Position numbers and translations under genes: made by a program. From NCBI RefSeq assembly GCF_031585635.1, contig NZ_CP134195.1, positions 1,364,001 through 1,428,000 of the forward strand: a DNA stretch of 64,000 nt. Reading direction: 5' to 3'. Below are positions 1 through 7,494 of the stretch, one piece after another (within the stretch, counting starts at the first letter, position 1; every line of letters begins with the position of its first letter). The notes under the pieces were generated by a model that was not told the DNA's origin, searched no databases, and saw nothing but the letters and a program-made list of their open reading frames with translations. Origin of the DNA: Paraburkholderia sp. FT54 (GTDB taxonomy: Bacteria > Pseudomonadota > Gammaproteobacteria > Burkholderiales > Burkholderiaceae).

Positions 1-18
1 AAACAGGAGGGGACACCG

Positions 19-417
19 ATGGCCAAACTCATCCACACGATGATTCGCGTGCAGGATCTGCCGCGCTCGCTGCAGTTCTATCAAAAGGCTTTCAACTTCG
101 ACGTATCGCATCGGCTCGACTTTCCGGATTTCACGCTGGCCTATTTGCGCAACCAGGAAGCCGACACCGAAATAGAACTCACCTGGAACAAAGGCCGCGA
201 GGAACCGTATTCGCACGGTGACGGCTATGGCCACATCGCGTTCGTTGTCGACGATGCGAAAAGCGAGCGACAGCGTCTGCTCGATCTCGGTATGGCGCCC
301 AACGACCTGCGCGAGTTTCACAACGACAACGGCGAGCTGCTGGCGCGTTACTTTTTCATTCAGGACCCTGACGGTTACAAGATCGAAGTGCTGGAACGCT
401 ACGGCCACTATCAATAG
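19..417 (+). CDS. gloA: Lactoylglutathione lyase (glyoxalase I)
   Basis: The 132-residue protein belongs to the VOC superfamily. It isomerises the hemithioacetal of methylglyoxal and glutathione to S-lactoylglutathione in the cytoplasm. The four expected metal ligands are visible: His6, Glu53 (in EIELTWN), His72 (GYGHIAF) and Glu123 (KIEVLE), matching the short Ni-type bacterial enzymes. Length is normal for the family. The start follows a strong purine-rich ribosome site (AGGAGGGG, about 7 bases upstream). It sits 60 bp ahead of a Tat-exported protein on the same strand, but the spacing does not require an operon. Confidence 0.93.
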   Translation: MAKLIHTMIRVQDLPRSLQFYQKAFNFDVSHRLDFPDFTLAYLRNQEADTEIELTWNKGREEPYSHGDGYGHIAFVVDDAKSERQRLLDLGMAPNDLREFHNDNGELLARYFFIQDPDGYKIEVLERYGHYQ

Positions 418-477
418 TAAAAGTAATCCAGGCGGCCGCCGCGCGTAGTTGCAGTACCCCCACACAAGGAGACAGAC

Positions 478-1167
478 ATGAAGACAACGGTCATCCCGAT
501 CGTCGCGTCGGATCACGCACGCCATGTGCAGCGTCATGAGCATGAGCATCCGCATGAACACTCCCATGAAGACGGCGACGCGCAGCGCGCGGCGAAGGCT
601 GCAGCGGCCGCGTTGCGGATTTCGCTCACGCGGCGCGAGCTATTGAGAGGCACAGGTGTGCTGATGGGCACGCTGGCGTTCTCGTCTGTACTGTCGACGC
701 TGGCGCCGAGCCGCGCCTGGGCGCTCGAACTGCAAGGGCTGGACACGCACCAGGGCGAAGTGATTCTGGCCTTTACGCGGCAGCTCTATCCGCACCCCAC
801 GCTCGACAACGCGGTCTATGCGCTGGTGGTCAAGGACCTCGACGCGAAAGCGAAAGCCGATCCGGCGGTACGCCAGCAACTTGCGGACGGCGTCAAACAA
901 CTCGACGCGCAAGCGGGTTCCGACTGGCTCAAGCGTACGCCCGCGGATCAGGCGACAGACGTCGCCGCGCTCGCGGGCACGCCGTTCTTCAACACGATAC
1001 GCAGCACCGCGGTGGTTTCGCTTTACGCCAACACCATGGCGTATGCGCACTTCGGCTACGGCGCTTCGGAAGGCGACGGCGGCTACCTGACCAAGGGGTT
1101 CAACAGTCTTTCGTGGCTGCCCAATCCGCCGGCTGCCGCCAGCGGCCCGATCCCGACGGATAGCTAG
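478..1167 (+). CDS. Tat-exported small subunit of a GMC dehydrogenase (gluconate 2-dehydrogenase subunit 3-like)
   Basis: The 229-residue protein has a twin-arginine signal (TRRELLRGTG, residues 51-60, then a hydrophobic stretch to about residue 82). The mature part resembles the small chaperone-like subunit that partners membrane-associated GMC flavoproteins. The n-region of the signal is unusually long and rich in histidine (eight His between residues 13 and 30). It precedes the GMC oxidoreductase by 121 bp, so it probably binds that flavoprotein and carries it across the membrane, as gluconate dehydrogenase gamma subunits do. This assignment rests on context and the Tat motif; the substrate is unknown. 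The start follows AAGGAG. Confidence 0.75.
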   Translation: MKTTVIPIVASDHARHVQRHEHEHPHEHSHEDGDAQRAAKAAAAALRISLTRRELLRGTGVLMGTLAFSSVLSTLAPSRAWALELQGLDTHQGEVILAFTRQLYPHPTLDNAVYALVVKDLDAKAKADPAVRQQLADGVKQLDAQAGSDWLKRTPADQATDVAALAGTPFFNTIRSTAVVSLYANTMAYAHFGYGASEGDGGYLTKGFNSLSWLPNPPAAASGPIPTDS

Positions 1168-1174
1168 GCGAGAC

Positions 1175-1278
1175 GACGGCTTTGCATGGGGCAGGAGTAA
1201 GCGCTAATGCGCCAACTCCTGCCGACAGCTTTGCATGGCACCAGAGTAAGCGCTGAAGCGCCAACTCTGGTCGACAGC
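1175..1278 (+). repeat. Two tandem copies of a compound hairpin repeat
   Basis: Two units of 49 and 48 bp (1175-1223 and 1224-1271), each opening with GAC(G/A)GCTTTGCATGG, stand between the two dehydrogenase genes. A further GACAGC at 1273-1278 looks like the start of a third. Each unit folds into a two-tier hairpin. Unit 1 has an outer 9-bp stem (1190-1198 with 1215-1223), inner GCGC/GCGC and loop TAAT. Unit 2 has an outer 8-bp stem (1240-1247 with 1264-1271), the same inner stem and loop TGAA. The outer stems differ in sequence yet both pair perfectly. There is no following T-run, so a plain terminator is unlikely; mRNA processing or a dispersed repeat family is possible. Confidence 0.85.
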
Positions 1279-1288
1279 GGAGGAAAAA

Positions 1289-2875
1289 ATGAATCAGGAC
1301 AACAACAAGGTGCGTTTTTCGCACAACGACGACAAGGTCGTCGTGATCATCGGCTCGGGTGCGGGCGGCGGCACGCTTGCCAATGAACTGGCGCAGAAGG
1401 GCATCAACGTCGTCGTGCTGGAAGCGGGCAAGCTGCATACGCAGGCCGATTTCACGACCGATGAATGGGGCTCGTTCCAGATGCTGTCATGGCTCGATAA
1501 ACGCACCACGTCGGGCACCTGGCGCATCGCCAAGGACTTTCCGAATCTGCCCGCGTGGATCTGCAAGACGGTGGGCGGCACGACCACGCACTGGGCCGGC
1601 GCGAGTCTGCGCATCCAGCCATACGAGTTCAAGGCGAAGACGACCTACGGCGATATCAAGGACGCCAATCTGCTCGACTGGCCGCTCACGCGTGAAGAAC
1701 TCGATCCGTACTACGACCGGGCCTCGCAGAAATTGGGCGTGACGCGCACCAACGGTTTGCCTGGCCTGCCGGGCAACAACAACTTCAAGGTGATGTCGGC
1801 CGGCGCGATGAAAGTCGGCTACAAGGAATGCAATACCGGCCACATGGCGATCAATAGCGTGGTGCGCGACGACCGCGCGCATTGCTTCCAGCGCGGCTTC
1901 TGTTTTCAGGGTTGTCGCACGGGCGCGAAGTGGTCGACGCTCTACACCGAATTGCCGCGCGCTCAAGCGACCGGCCATATGGAGTTGCGCACGCAGGCTC
2001 ACGTGGTGCGCATCGAAACCGATGCGCGTGGCAAGGCGAAGGAGGTGCTCTACTACGACGGCAACGGCAAATTACAGCGACAGAAGGCACGCATCGTCGC
2101 GGTGGCGGGCAATTCCATCGAGACGCCGCGGCTTCTGTTGAACTCGCACTCGAGCAAATTCCCGCAAGGCCTCGCGAACGGCTCGGGCCAGGTGGGCCGC
2201 AACTACATGCGTCACACCACGGGCTCCGTGTATGCGGTGTTCAACGACAAGGTGGATATGTTCAAAGGCACCACGATGGCCGGGATCATCGAGGACGAAG
2301 CGGCGTTCAAGCCGCAACGCGGCTTCGCGGGCGGCTATCACATGGAGACCGTTTCGCTCGGCCTGCCGTTTTACGCGGCCTTTCTCGATCCGGGCGCATG
2401 GGGTCCGACGTTCGCTCAGGCGATGGATCAATACGCGTACACGGCGGGCATGTGGATCGTCGGCGAGGATATGCCGCGCGAGAGCAATCGCGTGACCTTG
2501 AATACGGACGTGAAGGATCAATACGGCCAGCCGGTTGCCAACGTGCATTTCGACGATCATCCGAACGACGAAGCGATGCGCGAACACGCATACAAGCAGG
2601 GTACGGCGGTGTACGAAGCGGCGGGCGCGAAGACGGTGTATCGCGTGCCGCCGTATCCGTCCACGCACAATCTCGGCACTGCCCGCATGAGCGCGCGCGC
2701 TGAAGACGGCGTGTGCAACCGCTTCGGCCAGACGCATGAAGTATCGAACCTGTTCATTTCGGACGGCAGTCAGTTCACCACCGGCGCGGCGGAAAATCCG
2801 ACCTTGACGATCGTCACGCTGGCGATCCGCCAGGCTGATCACATCGCTGCGCAGATGAATAAACGCACGGTGTAA
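1289..2875 (+). CDS. GMC family FAD-dependent oxidoreductase, large subunit
   Basis: The 528-residue flavoprotein has an N-terminal ADP-binding motif (GSGAGGGT from about residue 22, ending in LEAG) and a C-terminal GMC domain with His460 (STHNLGTARM) and Asn503 (ENPTLTI) in the usual catalytic positions. It probably oxidises an alcohol or sugar at the periplasmic face, exported with the Tat-signalled protein encoded just upstream, since it has no signal of its own. Gluconate and sorbitol dehydrogenases of this type normally have a third, multihaem cytochrome c subunit; none is encoded next to it. The start follows GCGGAGG. The substrate cannot be read from the sequence. Confidence 0.85.
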   Translation: MNQDNNKVRFSHNDDKVVVIIGSGAGGGTLANELAQKGINVVVLEAGKLHTQADFTTDEWGSFQMLSWLDKRTTSGTWRIAKDFPNLPAWICKTVGGTTTHWAGASLRIQPYEFKAKTTYGDIKDANLLDWPLTREELDPYYDRASQKLGVTRTNGLPGLPGNNNFKVMSAGAMKVGYKECNTGHMAINSVVRDDRAHCFQRGFCFQGCRTGAKWSTLYTELPRAQATGHMELRTQAHVVRIETDARGKAKEVLYYDGNGKLQRQKARIVAVAGNSIETPRLLLNSHSSKFPQGLANGSGQVGRNYMRHTTGSVYAVFNDKVDMFKGTTMAGIIEDEAAFKPQRGFAGGYHMETVSLGLPFYAAFLDPGAWGPTFAQAMDQYAYTAGMWIVGEDMPRESNRVTLNTDVKDQYGQPVANVHFDDHPNDEAMREHAYKQGTAVYEAAGAKTVYRVPPYPSTHNLGTARMSARAEDGVCNRFGQTHEVSNLFISDGSQFTTGAAENPTLTIVTLAIRQADHIAAQMNKRTV

Positions 2876-3021
2876 GCGGTCCGACGGGGTAGGAGCGGCG
2901 TTCGGGTTCGATGCGATTGTCGAGCGGCGGATGCCGGCGTATGTTGACGACGGCGGCCGGCGTGCCGTGGCTGCATGAAAAGCGCCACGGCGCGCGCGCC
3001 TCGAAACCGGGAGTAAACGTT

Positions 3022-3372
3022 ATGTGTGGGATATACATCAACGCGGATCCGATCCTGTATGAATCGCGCACGCGCTCGTTGCGCATTCACGGCGTGATCA
3101 CCACGGTGCGGTTGGAAAATCTGTTCTGGGACGTGCTGCACGAAATCGCCGCGCGCGAAAACATGACGACCAGCCAGTTCGCCGTGAAGCTTTACGACGA
3201 ACTGATCGCGCTGCGTGGCGAGATGCCGACTAACTTCGCGTCGTTTTTGCGGGTGTGCTGTTTGCGCTATCTGTCGATGCGCACGGAGAAGGGTGCCAGT
3301 GCACCTGATGCGGTGCCCGAGCCCGCGGCCGCGCTGAACGAAACGAAGCCGCGGATCCTGAAGACGGTTTGA
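3022..3372 (+). CDS. Ribbon-helix-helix domain protein
   Basis: The 116-residue protein has a ribbon-helix-helix-like core at about residues 24-62 (ITTVRLENLFWDVL, then a second helix around TSQFAVKLYDEL), a fold used by small DNA-binding proteins. I placed the start at MCGIYINADP, because the 37 upstream in-frame residues have atypical composition and no good ribosome site. The tail after about residue 90 is low-complexity and Ala/Pro-rich. It lies 146 bp after the GMC gene and could be co-transcribed. Its target is unknown, and it might be autoregulatory. Confidence 0.65.
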   Translation: MCGIYINADPILYESRTRSLRIHGVITTVRLENLFWDVLHEIAARENMTTSQFAVKLYDELIALRGEMPTNFASFLRVCCLRYLSMRTEKGASAPDAVPEPAAALNETKPRILKTV

Positions 3373-3500
3373 AGCCAGAGGGCAAATACGAAGCCGCTGC
3401 GCCTCCATGGGCGCGAGGCGGAGATGCCGCGACACAAGCGGCGGGTGCCTGCCCGCGTGCTAGGATGTTCAGCTGATCACGCGTAAAGCTGGAGACCTGG

Positions 3501-3881
3501 ATGCGTCCGGAGAGTGCCGCCCGTTTCGATCAAGAGTTCGCGCCTCGCATCGCCGAGGCGATTGCCGCCTGTTTCGCTACTACCGTGCATACCGAAGTGC
3601 TCCCGTACGGCGGTCATGGGCATCCCACGCGCCTGCGGATTCATGCAACGCCCATCGAAGACATGCGCCAATATCCGCATCCGCTGAATCTGTATCTGAC
3701 CTGGGACAGCGACGAAATCGAGAGACTGATGGACGCGCAAGGGCAGGCGCGTTTCGCCGGCTATCTGGCGGCGCTGCCGCGCAAGCTCGCGGCCTGGAAC
3801 CATGCGCGCGAACTGGATTTTCTCTCGCATACGCAGGCCGATCCGGTGGCCTTGATCGGCGGACTCGACTTCGAGTCGTAA
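3501..3881 (+). CDS. Conserved hypothetical protein (DUF5594-like)
   Basis: The 126-residue soluble protein has no signal peptide or membrane segment. It opens with MRPESAARFDQEF and contains a Trp/Tyr-bearing central strand region (LNLYLTWDSDEIERLMD). I believe it belongs to a small Burkholderiaceae-specific family (DUF5594), from memory only. Codon use and third-position GC match the neighbours, supporting a real gene. It stands alone between the ribbon-helix-helix gene and the converging phospholipase C gene. No function can be assigned. Confidence 0.6.
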   Translation: MRPESAARFDQEFAPRIAEAIAACFATTVHTEVLPYGGHGHPTRLRIHATPIEDMRQYPHPLNLYLTWDSDEIERLMDAQGQARFAGYLAALPRKLAAWNHARELDFLSHTQADPVALIGGLDFES

Positions 3882-3921
3882 GCGCACACGCGTGTGGCCT
3901 GAGCACCAGGGAAGCAGCATG

Positions 3922-3957
3922 AAAAAACGGCCGCTGCGTTCTCGATCGCAGCGGCCG
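3922..3957 (-). terminator. Rho-independent terminator of the phospholipase C gene
   Basis: A perfect 11-bp stem (3928-3938 with 3947-3957, sequence CGGCCGCTGCG and its complement) with an 8-base loop is followed, reading the minus strand, by six T residues (AAAAAA at 3922-3927 on the plus strand). The orientation fits the minus-strand gene that ends at 3988. On the plus strand there is no T-run after the stem. Confidence 0.88.
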
Positions 3958-3987
3958 CTGTATTTCACCGAAACGTTCGGCTGAGGC

Positions 3988-6099
3988 TTAACTGCCCAGC
4001 GCCGGATCGCTCATGCTGCTCTTGCCGGTCTCGACGTGTCCGGCAAAGCGCCGTGCGAACAGCGGATCCGTATTGACCGTAATGGCAAGGTCGTACCAGC
4101 CGTGGGCGTTGCGCAGATCGAGGTAGACCTGGTCGGTATCCCCGCCGCGCACCGTCTGCCTGATTACGTTGTCCGGATCGTAAGCGTTGACGATCTTGAA
4201 CTGGGAAGGCGCGCTGCCCACGTTCTCGAGGCGCAATTGCAGATTGCCGTTCGCGACGTCATACCCTTCCTCGACTTCAGGCCGCGCGATGTCGGAGCCG
4301 CTCCACCAGTTGCGCGACACCGGCTTGCCCGCGAAGCGGCGCAGAAAGCCATTCGGGCCGTACACGGTGAAATCGTAGCTACCGTCGGCGTTCAACGGCA
4401 ACTGATCCTGCAGTCGCTTGCCGGCTTCGACCGTATAGGTGCGCGGCGCGTCGAGACTTTGAGCGGCGTAGACGAGAAACACCGCGCCGGCGCGGCCCGT
4501 GTTGACGAAACGCATCGTGAGCTGGTTCGTCGCGCCTTCGCCATGCACGCGCACGAACAACTCGTATGGCACCGCGCGAGCGGGGCGCACGCCGGGTTCC
4601 TGTTTCGGTACCGCCTGGATTGCCGGCGGCATCGGCACGTAATCCGGATGGCGATCCTGATCCGGCGGCACGTAGCCGCTCGTGCCCGGCAGCGTCGGGA
4701 AGGCCTCGTTGGGATTGCTGAAGTTGAACGCCGACAGCAGGTCGCCGCAGACCGCGCGGCGCCACGGCGTGATGTTCGATTCGCCGAGATTGCTCTCGTT
4801 ACCGAAACGCTTTTCGATGAAGCGGATCACCGACGTGTGGTCGAACAGTTCCGAGCAGACGTAGCCGCCTTTCGACCACGGCGACACGACCAGCATCGGC
4901 ACGCGCGGTCCGAGTCCGTATGGGCCGGCGGGAATATTCGCATTGCCTGGATAGTTTTCGTTGCTGGTGTCGACGGTGGACAACCCGTTCGCGCTCGACG
5001 ACGGTGCGAACGGCGGCGACACGTGGTCGAAGAAGCCGTCGTTCTCGTCGTAATTGATCAGCAGAACCGTCTTGCTCCACACCTCGGGATTGGACGTGAG
5101 AATCTGCAAGACCTGATCGATGTACCACGCGCCGTAGTTCGTCGGCCAGTTCGGATGCTCGGAATACGCTTCGGGCGCGACGATCCACGACACTTGCGGC
5201 AACGCGTTGTTCTGCACGTCGCGCTTGAGAATATCGAAGAAGCCGTCGCCCTTCGCGGCGTTGGTGCCGGTGCGCGCGTTGTCGTACAGCGGATTGCCGG
5301 GCTGCGCGTTGCGGTACTGATTGAAGTAGAGCAGCGAGTTGTCGCCGAAGTTGCCGATGTACGGGTTCTGCGTCCAGCCCCAGGCGCCGTTCGCGTCGAG
5401 ACCGATGCCGATGTCCTGATAGATCTTCCACGAGATGCCCGCGTTTTGCAGCACTTCGGGATACGTGGACCAGCCGTAGCCGAGCTCGGCGTTGTCGATC
5501 ACGGGACCGCCGCCGTTGCCGTCGTTGCCGGCCCAGCCGCTCCACATGTAGTAGCGGTTCGGGTCCGTCGATCCCATCAGCGAGCAGTGGTACGCGTCGC
5601 AGATCGTGAAGGCATCGGCGAGCTGATAGTGAAACGGAATGTCTTCGCGCGTGAAATAGGCCATCGTTGTGGCGCTCTTGGCGGGCACCCATTGATCGTA
5701 GCGGCCGCCGTTCCACGCAGCGTGCGTGCTGGTCCAGTCGTGCGCGAGATCCTGCAGGAATTGCAGACCCAGATTGGGCGCGGTCGGGCGGAACGGCAGC
5801 ACGAAGCCGGCATCTGCCGCGAGCGGTTGATACCAGACAGGCTTGCCGTTCGGCAGATTGATTGCACGCGTGTCGCCGAAACCCCGGACGCCCTTGAGCG
5901 TGCCGAAGTAGTGGTCGAACGAGCGGTTTTCCTGCATCAGCACGACGATATGCTCCACGTCGCGAATGGTGCCGGTTTGGTTGTTGGCGGGAATGGCGAG
6001 CGCGTTGCGGATGCCCAGCGGCAACATGCTCAGCGCGGTGGCGGACCCGGCTGCATGCGCGGCGGAGCGCAGAAAATCACGGCGATTTTTTGAAGTCAT
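3988..6099 (-). CDS. plcN: Non-haemolytic phosphocholine-specific phospholipase C
   Basis: The 703-residue exported phosphoesterase has an N-terminal Tat signal (NRRDFLRSAA, residues 5-14), the catalytic-domain motif QENRSFDHYFG (56-66), the acidic motif YDENDGFFDH, a GPRVPMLVVSPW segment and two C-terminal DUF756-type beta domains. It hydrolyses phosphatidylcholine-type lipids outside the cytoplasmic membrane, releasing phosphocholine, and so serves phosphate and choline acquisition. Length is typical of Burkholderia and Pseudomonas PlcN. A small lipoprotein gene lies 80 bp upstream on the same strand. The split between haemolytic and non-haemolytic types is by overall resemblance. Confidence 0.92.
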   Translation of the reverse strand: MTSKNRRDFLRSAAHAAGSATALSMLPLGIRNALAIPANNQTGTIRDVEHIVVLMQENRSFDHYFGTLKGVRGFGDTRAINLPNGKPVWYQPLAADAGFVLPFRPTAPNLGLQFLQDLAHDWTSTHAAWNGGRYDQWVPAKSATTMAYFTREDIPFHYQLADAFTICDAYHCSLMGSTDPNRYYMWSGWAGNDGNGGGPVIDNAELGYGWSTYPEVLQNAGISWKIYQDIGIGLDANGAWGWTQNPYIGNFGDNSLLYFNQYRNAQPGNPLYDNARTGTNAAKGDGFFDILKRDVQNNALPQVSWIVAPEAYSEHPNWPTNYGAWYIDQVLQILTSNPEVWSKTVLLINYDENDGFFDHVSPPFAPSSSANGLSTVDTSNENYPGNANIPAGPYGLGPRVPMLVVSPWSKGGYVCSELFDHTSVIRFIEKRFGNESNLGESNITPWRRAVCGDLLSAFNFSNPNEAFPTLPGTSGYVPPDQDRHPDYVPMPPAIQAVPKQEPGVRPARAVPYELFVRVHGEGATNQLTMRFVNTGRAGAVFLVYAAQSLDAPRTYTVEAGKRLQDQLPLNADGSYDFTVYGPNGFLRRFAGKPVSRNWWSGSDIARPEVEEGYDVANGNLQLRLENVGSAPSQFKIVNAYDPDNVIRQTVRGGDTDQVYLDLRNAHGWYDLAITVNTDPLFARRFAGHVETGKSSMSDPALGS

Positions 6100-6179
6100 G
6101 GTATTGGCTTTCGATCTTCGGTGAAGGAACGATGCACGCGACGTGCGAGCCTTTCCGCGCGTCGCGTGACGCGCGAAAC

Positions 6180-6506
6180 TCAGTCGACGGTGTGAATGAC
6201 GGGTGTGGCGAGCGGCGTCGACGCGGCGGCGGACAATGCCGGGTCAACGCTTGATGCAGGTAAGGCAGGCGTTTGAATCATCAGTGCGGCAGGAGCGGGT
6301 GAAGCGGAATACGGATTCGCCGACAGCACGGCGGTGGGGTTGCCGTTGCCGGCAGGGCTCTCGGTAGAACCAGCCGCGCTCGTGCCTGGTGCTTTGTCGT
6401 CGTCGTTGCCGCATGCGCCGAGCAACATGCACAGCGACATGGCGGCCAGTGCACCTGCCAAACGTTTGCGTTGCAAGGTAATTGATGGGTTCGACGCAAC
6501 AGACAT
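6180..6506 (-). CDS. Small Ser/Ala/Pro-rich lipoprotein
   Basis: The 108-residue protein has a lipoprotein signal: basic start, hydrophobic core around GALAAMSLCMLL, lipobox LGAC with the modified Cys near residue 32. The mature part is low-complexity (Ser, Ala, Pro, Thr) with no recognisable domain. It lies directly upstream of the phospholipase C gene on the same strand, so the two may share a transcript. No function is apparent; it may be an envelope spacer or stress lipoprotein. Confidence 0.6.
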   Translation of the reverse strand: MSVASNPSITLQRKRLAGALAAMSLCMLLGACGNDDDKAPGTSAAGSTESPAGNGNPTAVLSANPYSASPAPAALMIQTPALPASSVDPALSAAASTPLATPVIHTVD

Positions 6507-6640
6507 GGCAATGTCTCCGGCACAGGGAAGATGCGCGAGGGCTTCGGTGTGCCCAGGTCAGCGATGCGAGAGAATAGTCGCTTACCTGTGTAACTTTTGT
6601 GAATACGTGGAAATTTGGGTATTTGTTGAGAATTGCGCGG

Positions 6641-7486
6641 CTAGCGTTGATTCAAAACGAATGCCGCAATGGCTTCGTTCAACGGCCCCGGCGCGTCGCG
6701 ATGCGGCGAGTGTCCACAAGCGTCGAGCTTGACCAGGCGCGCATGCGGCACGTGTAGGGCGATGGTATCGATCTGGGCCATCGTGCCGTAGTTGTCGTCA
6801 TGCCCTTGCACGGCGAGCAACGGCTTGCGAATAGAGGCCAATTCTTCCGCGATCGACCATTGCCTGAAGGCCGGATTCAACCAGATGTCGTTCCAGCCAT
6901 AGAACGCGGAATCGACGTCCGCGTGATAGCGGCTGAGCTTGCCGCGCAGGTCGGTGGTTTCGTAGAGCTGTCGGGTCTGCGCGATGCTTTCCACCGAAAT
7001 ATCTTCGACGAAGACATGCGGCGCGATCGCCACCGCGCCAGCCAGTTCGTCGGGATGGAGCGCCGCGTACAGCAGCGTGATCGAGCCGCCGTCGCTATGG
7101 CCGATCACCCACATGCGCCCGCGTTCATGCATGTCGATATCGAGTGCGTCGAGCAAGGCGGGCAGGATATCGCGCGCCTGCGCTGTCATGAAATCGATGG
7201 GCCACTTCACTTCATGCGGGCGCGGCGTGGAGAGCCCGTAGCCGGGTCGCGAATAAACGAGCCCGCGCATGCCGAGCCGCTCGCACAGTACTTGCGGCCA
7301 GTCGCGCCACATCGCGATCGAACCGAGGCCTTCGTGCAGGAAGACGGCGATCGGCGCGTCGCCGGCCGCGTCATTCACCCAGCGATACTCGATGCGCAAC
7401 GGCCCTTGCGACGCGGTAGCGGGCAAATCAGCAAAGTCGCTGGCGGCGGTCGTGTCGGCAACGTTGCCCATGGCGGGGTTCTGCAT
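6641..7486 (-). CDS. Alpha/beta hydrolase of the box (benzoate) cluster
   Basis: The 281-residue alpha/beta-hydrolase fold protein has an oxyanion region HEGLGS (51-56), nucleophile elbow GHSDGG with Ser131, a candidate acid at Asp230 or Asp231 (GHDDNYG) and catalytic His259 (CGHSPHRD). It starts 8 bp after the benzoate-CoA ligase stop codon, with a ribosome site overlapping that stop, so the two are translated together. Such hydrolases recur in box clusters. It may hydrolyse a ring-opening lactone or a stalled CoA thioester, but this is inference from context. Confidence 0.8.
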   Translation of the reverse strand: MQNPAMGNVADTTAASDFADLPATASQGPLRIEYRWVNDAAGDAPIAVFLHEGLGSIAMWRDWPQVLCERLGMRGLVYSRPGYGLSTPRPHEVKWPIDFMTAQARDILPALLDALDIDMHERGRMWVIGHSDGGSITLLYAALHPDELAGAVAIAPHVFVEDISVESIAQTRQLYETTDLRGKLSRYHADVDSAFYGWNDIWLNPAFRQWSIAEELASIRKPLLAVQGHDDNYGTMAQIDTIALHVPHARLVKLDACGHSPHRDAPGPLNEAIAAFVLNQR

Positions 7487-7494
7487 AAATCACC

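Noticed and set aside
1175..1278. The tandem hairpins as a small CRISPR array or a simple terminator
   Set aside because: Only two units with no variable spacers, and no T-run after either stem.
4036..6093. A 685-codon open frame antisense to the phospholipase C gene
   Set aside because: Arg/Val/His-rich composition with no domain; the opposite strand encodes a clear Tat-exported phospholipase C. Long antisense frames are expected at this GC content.
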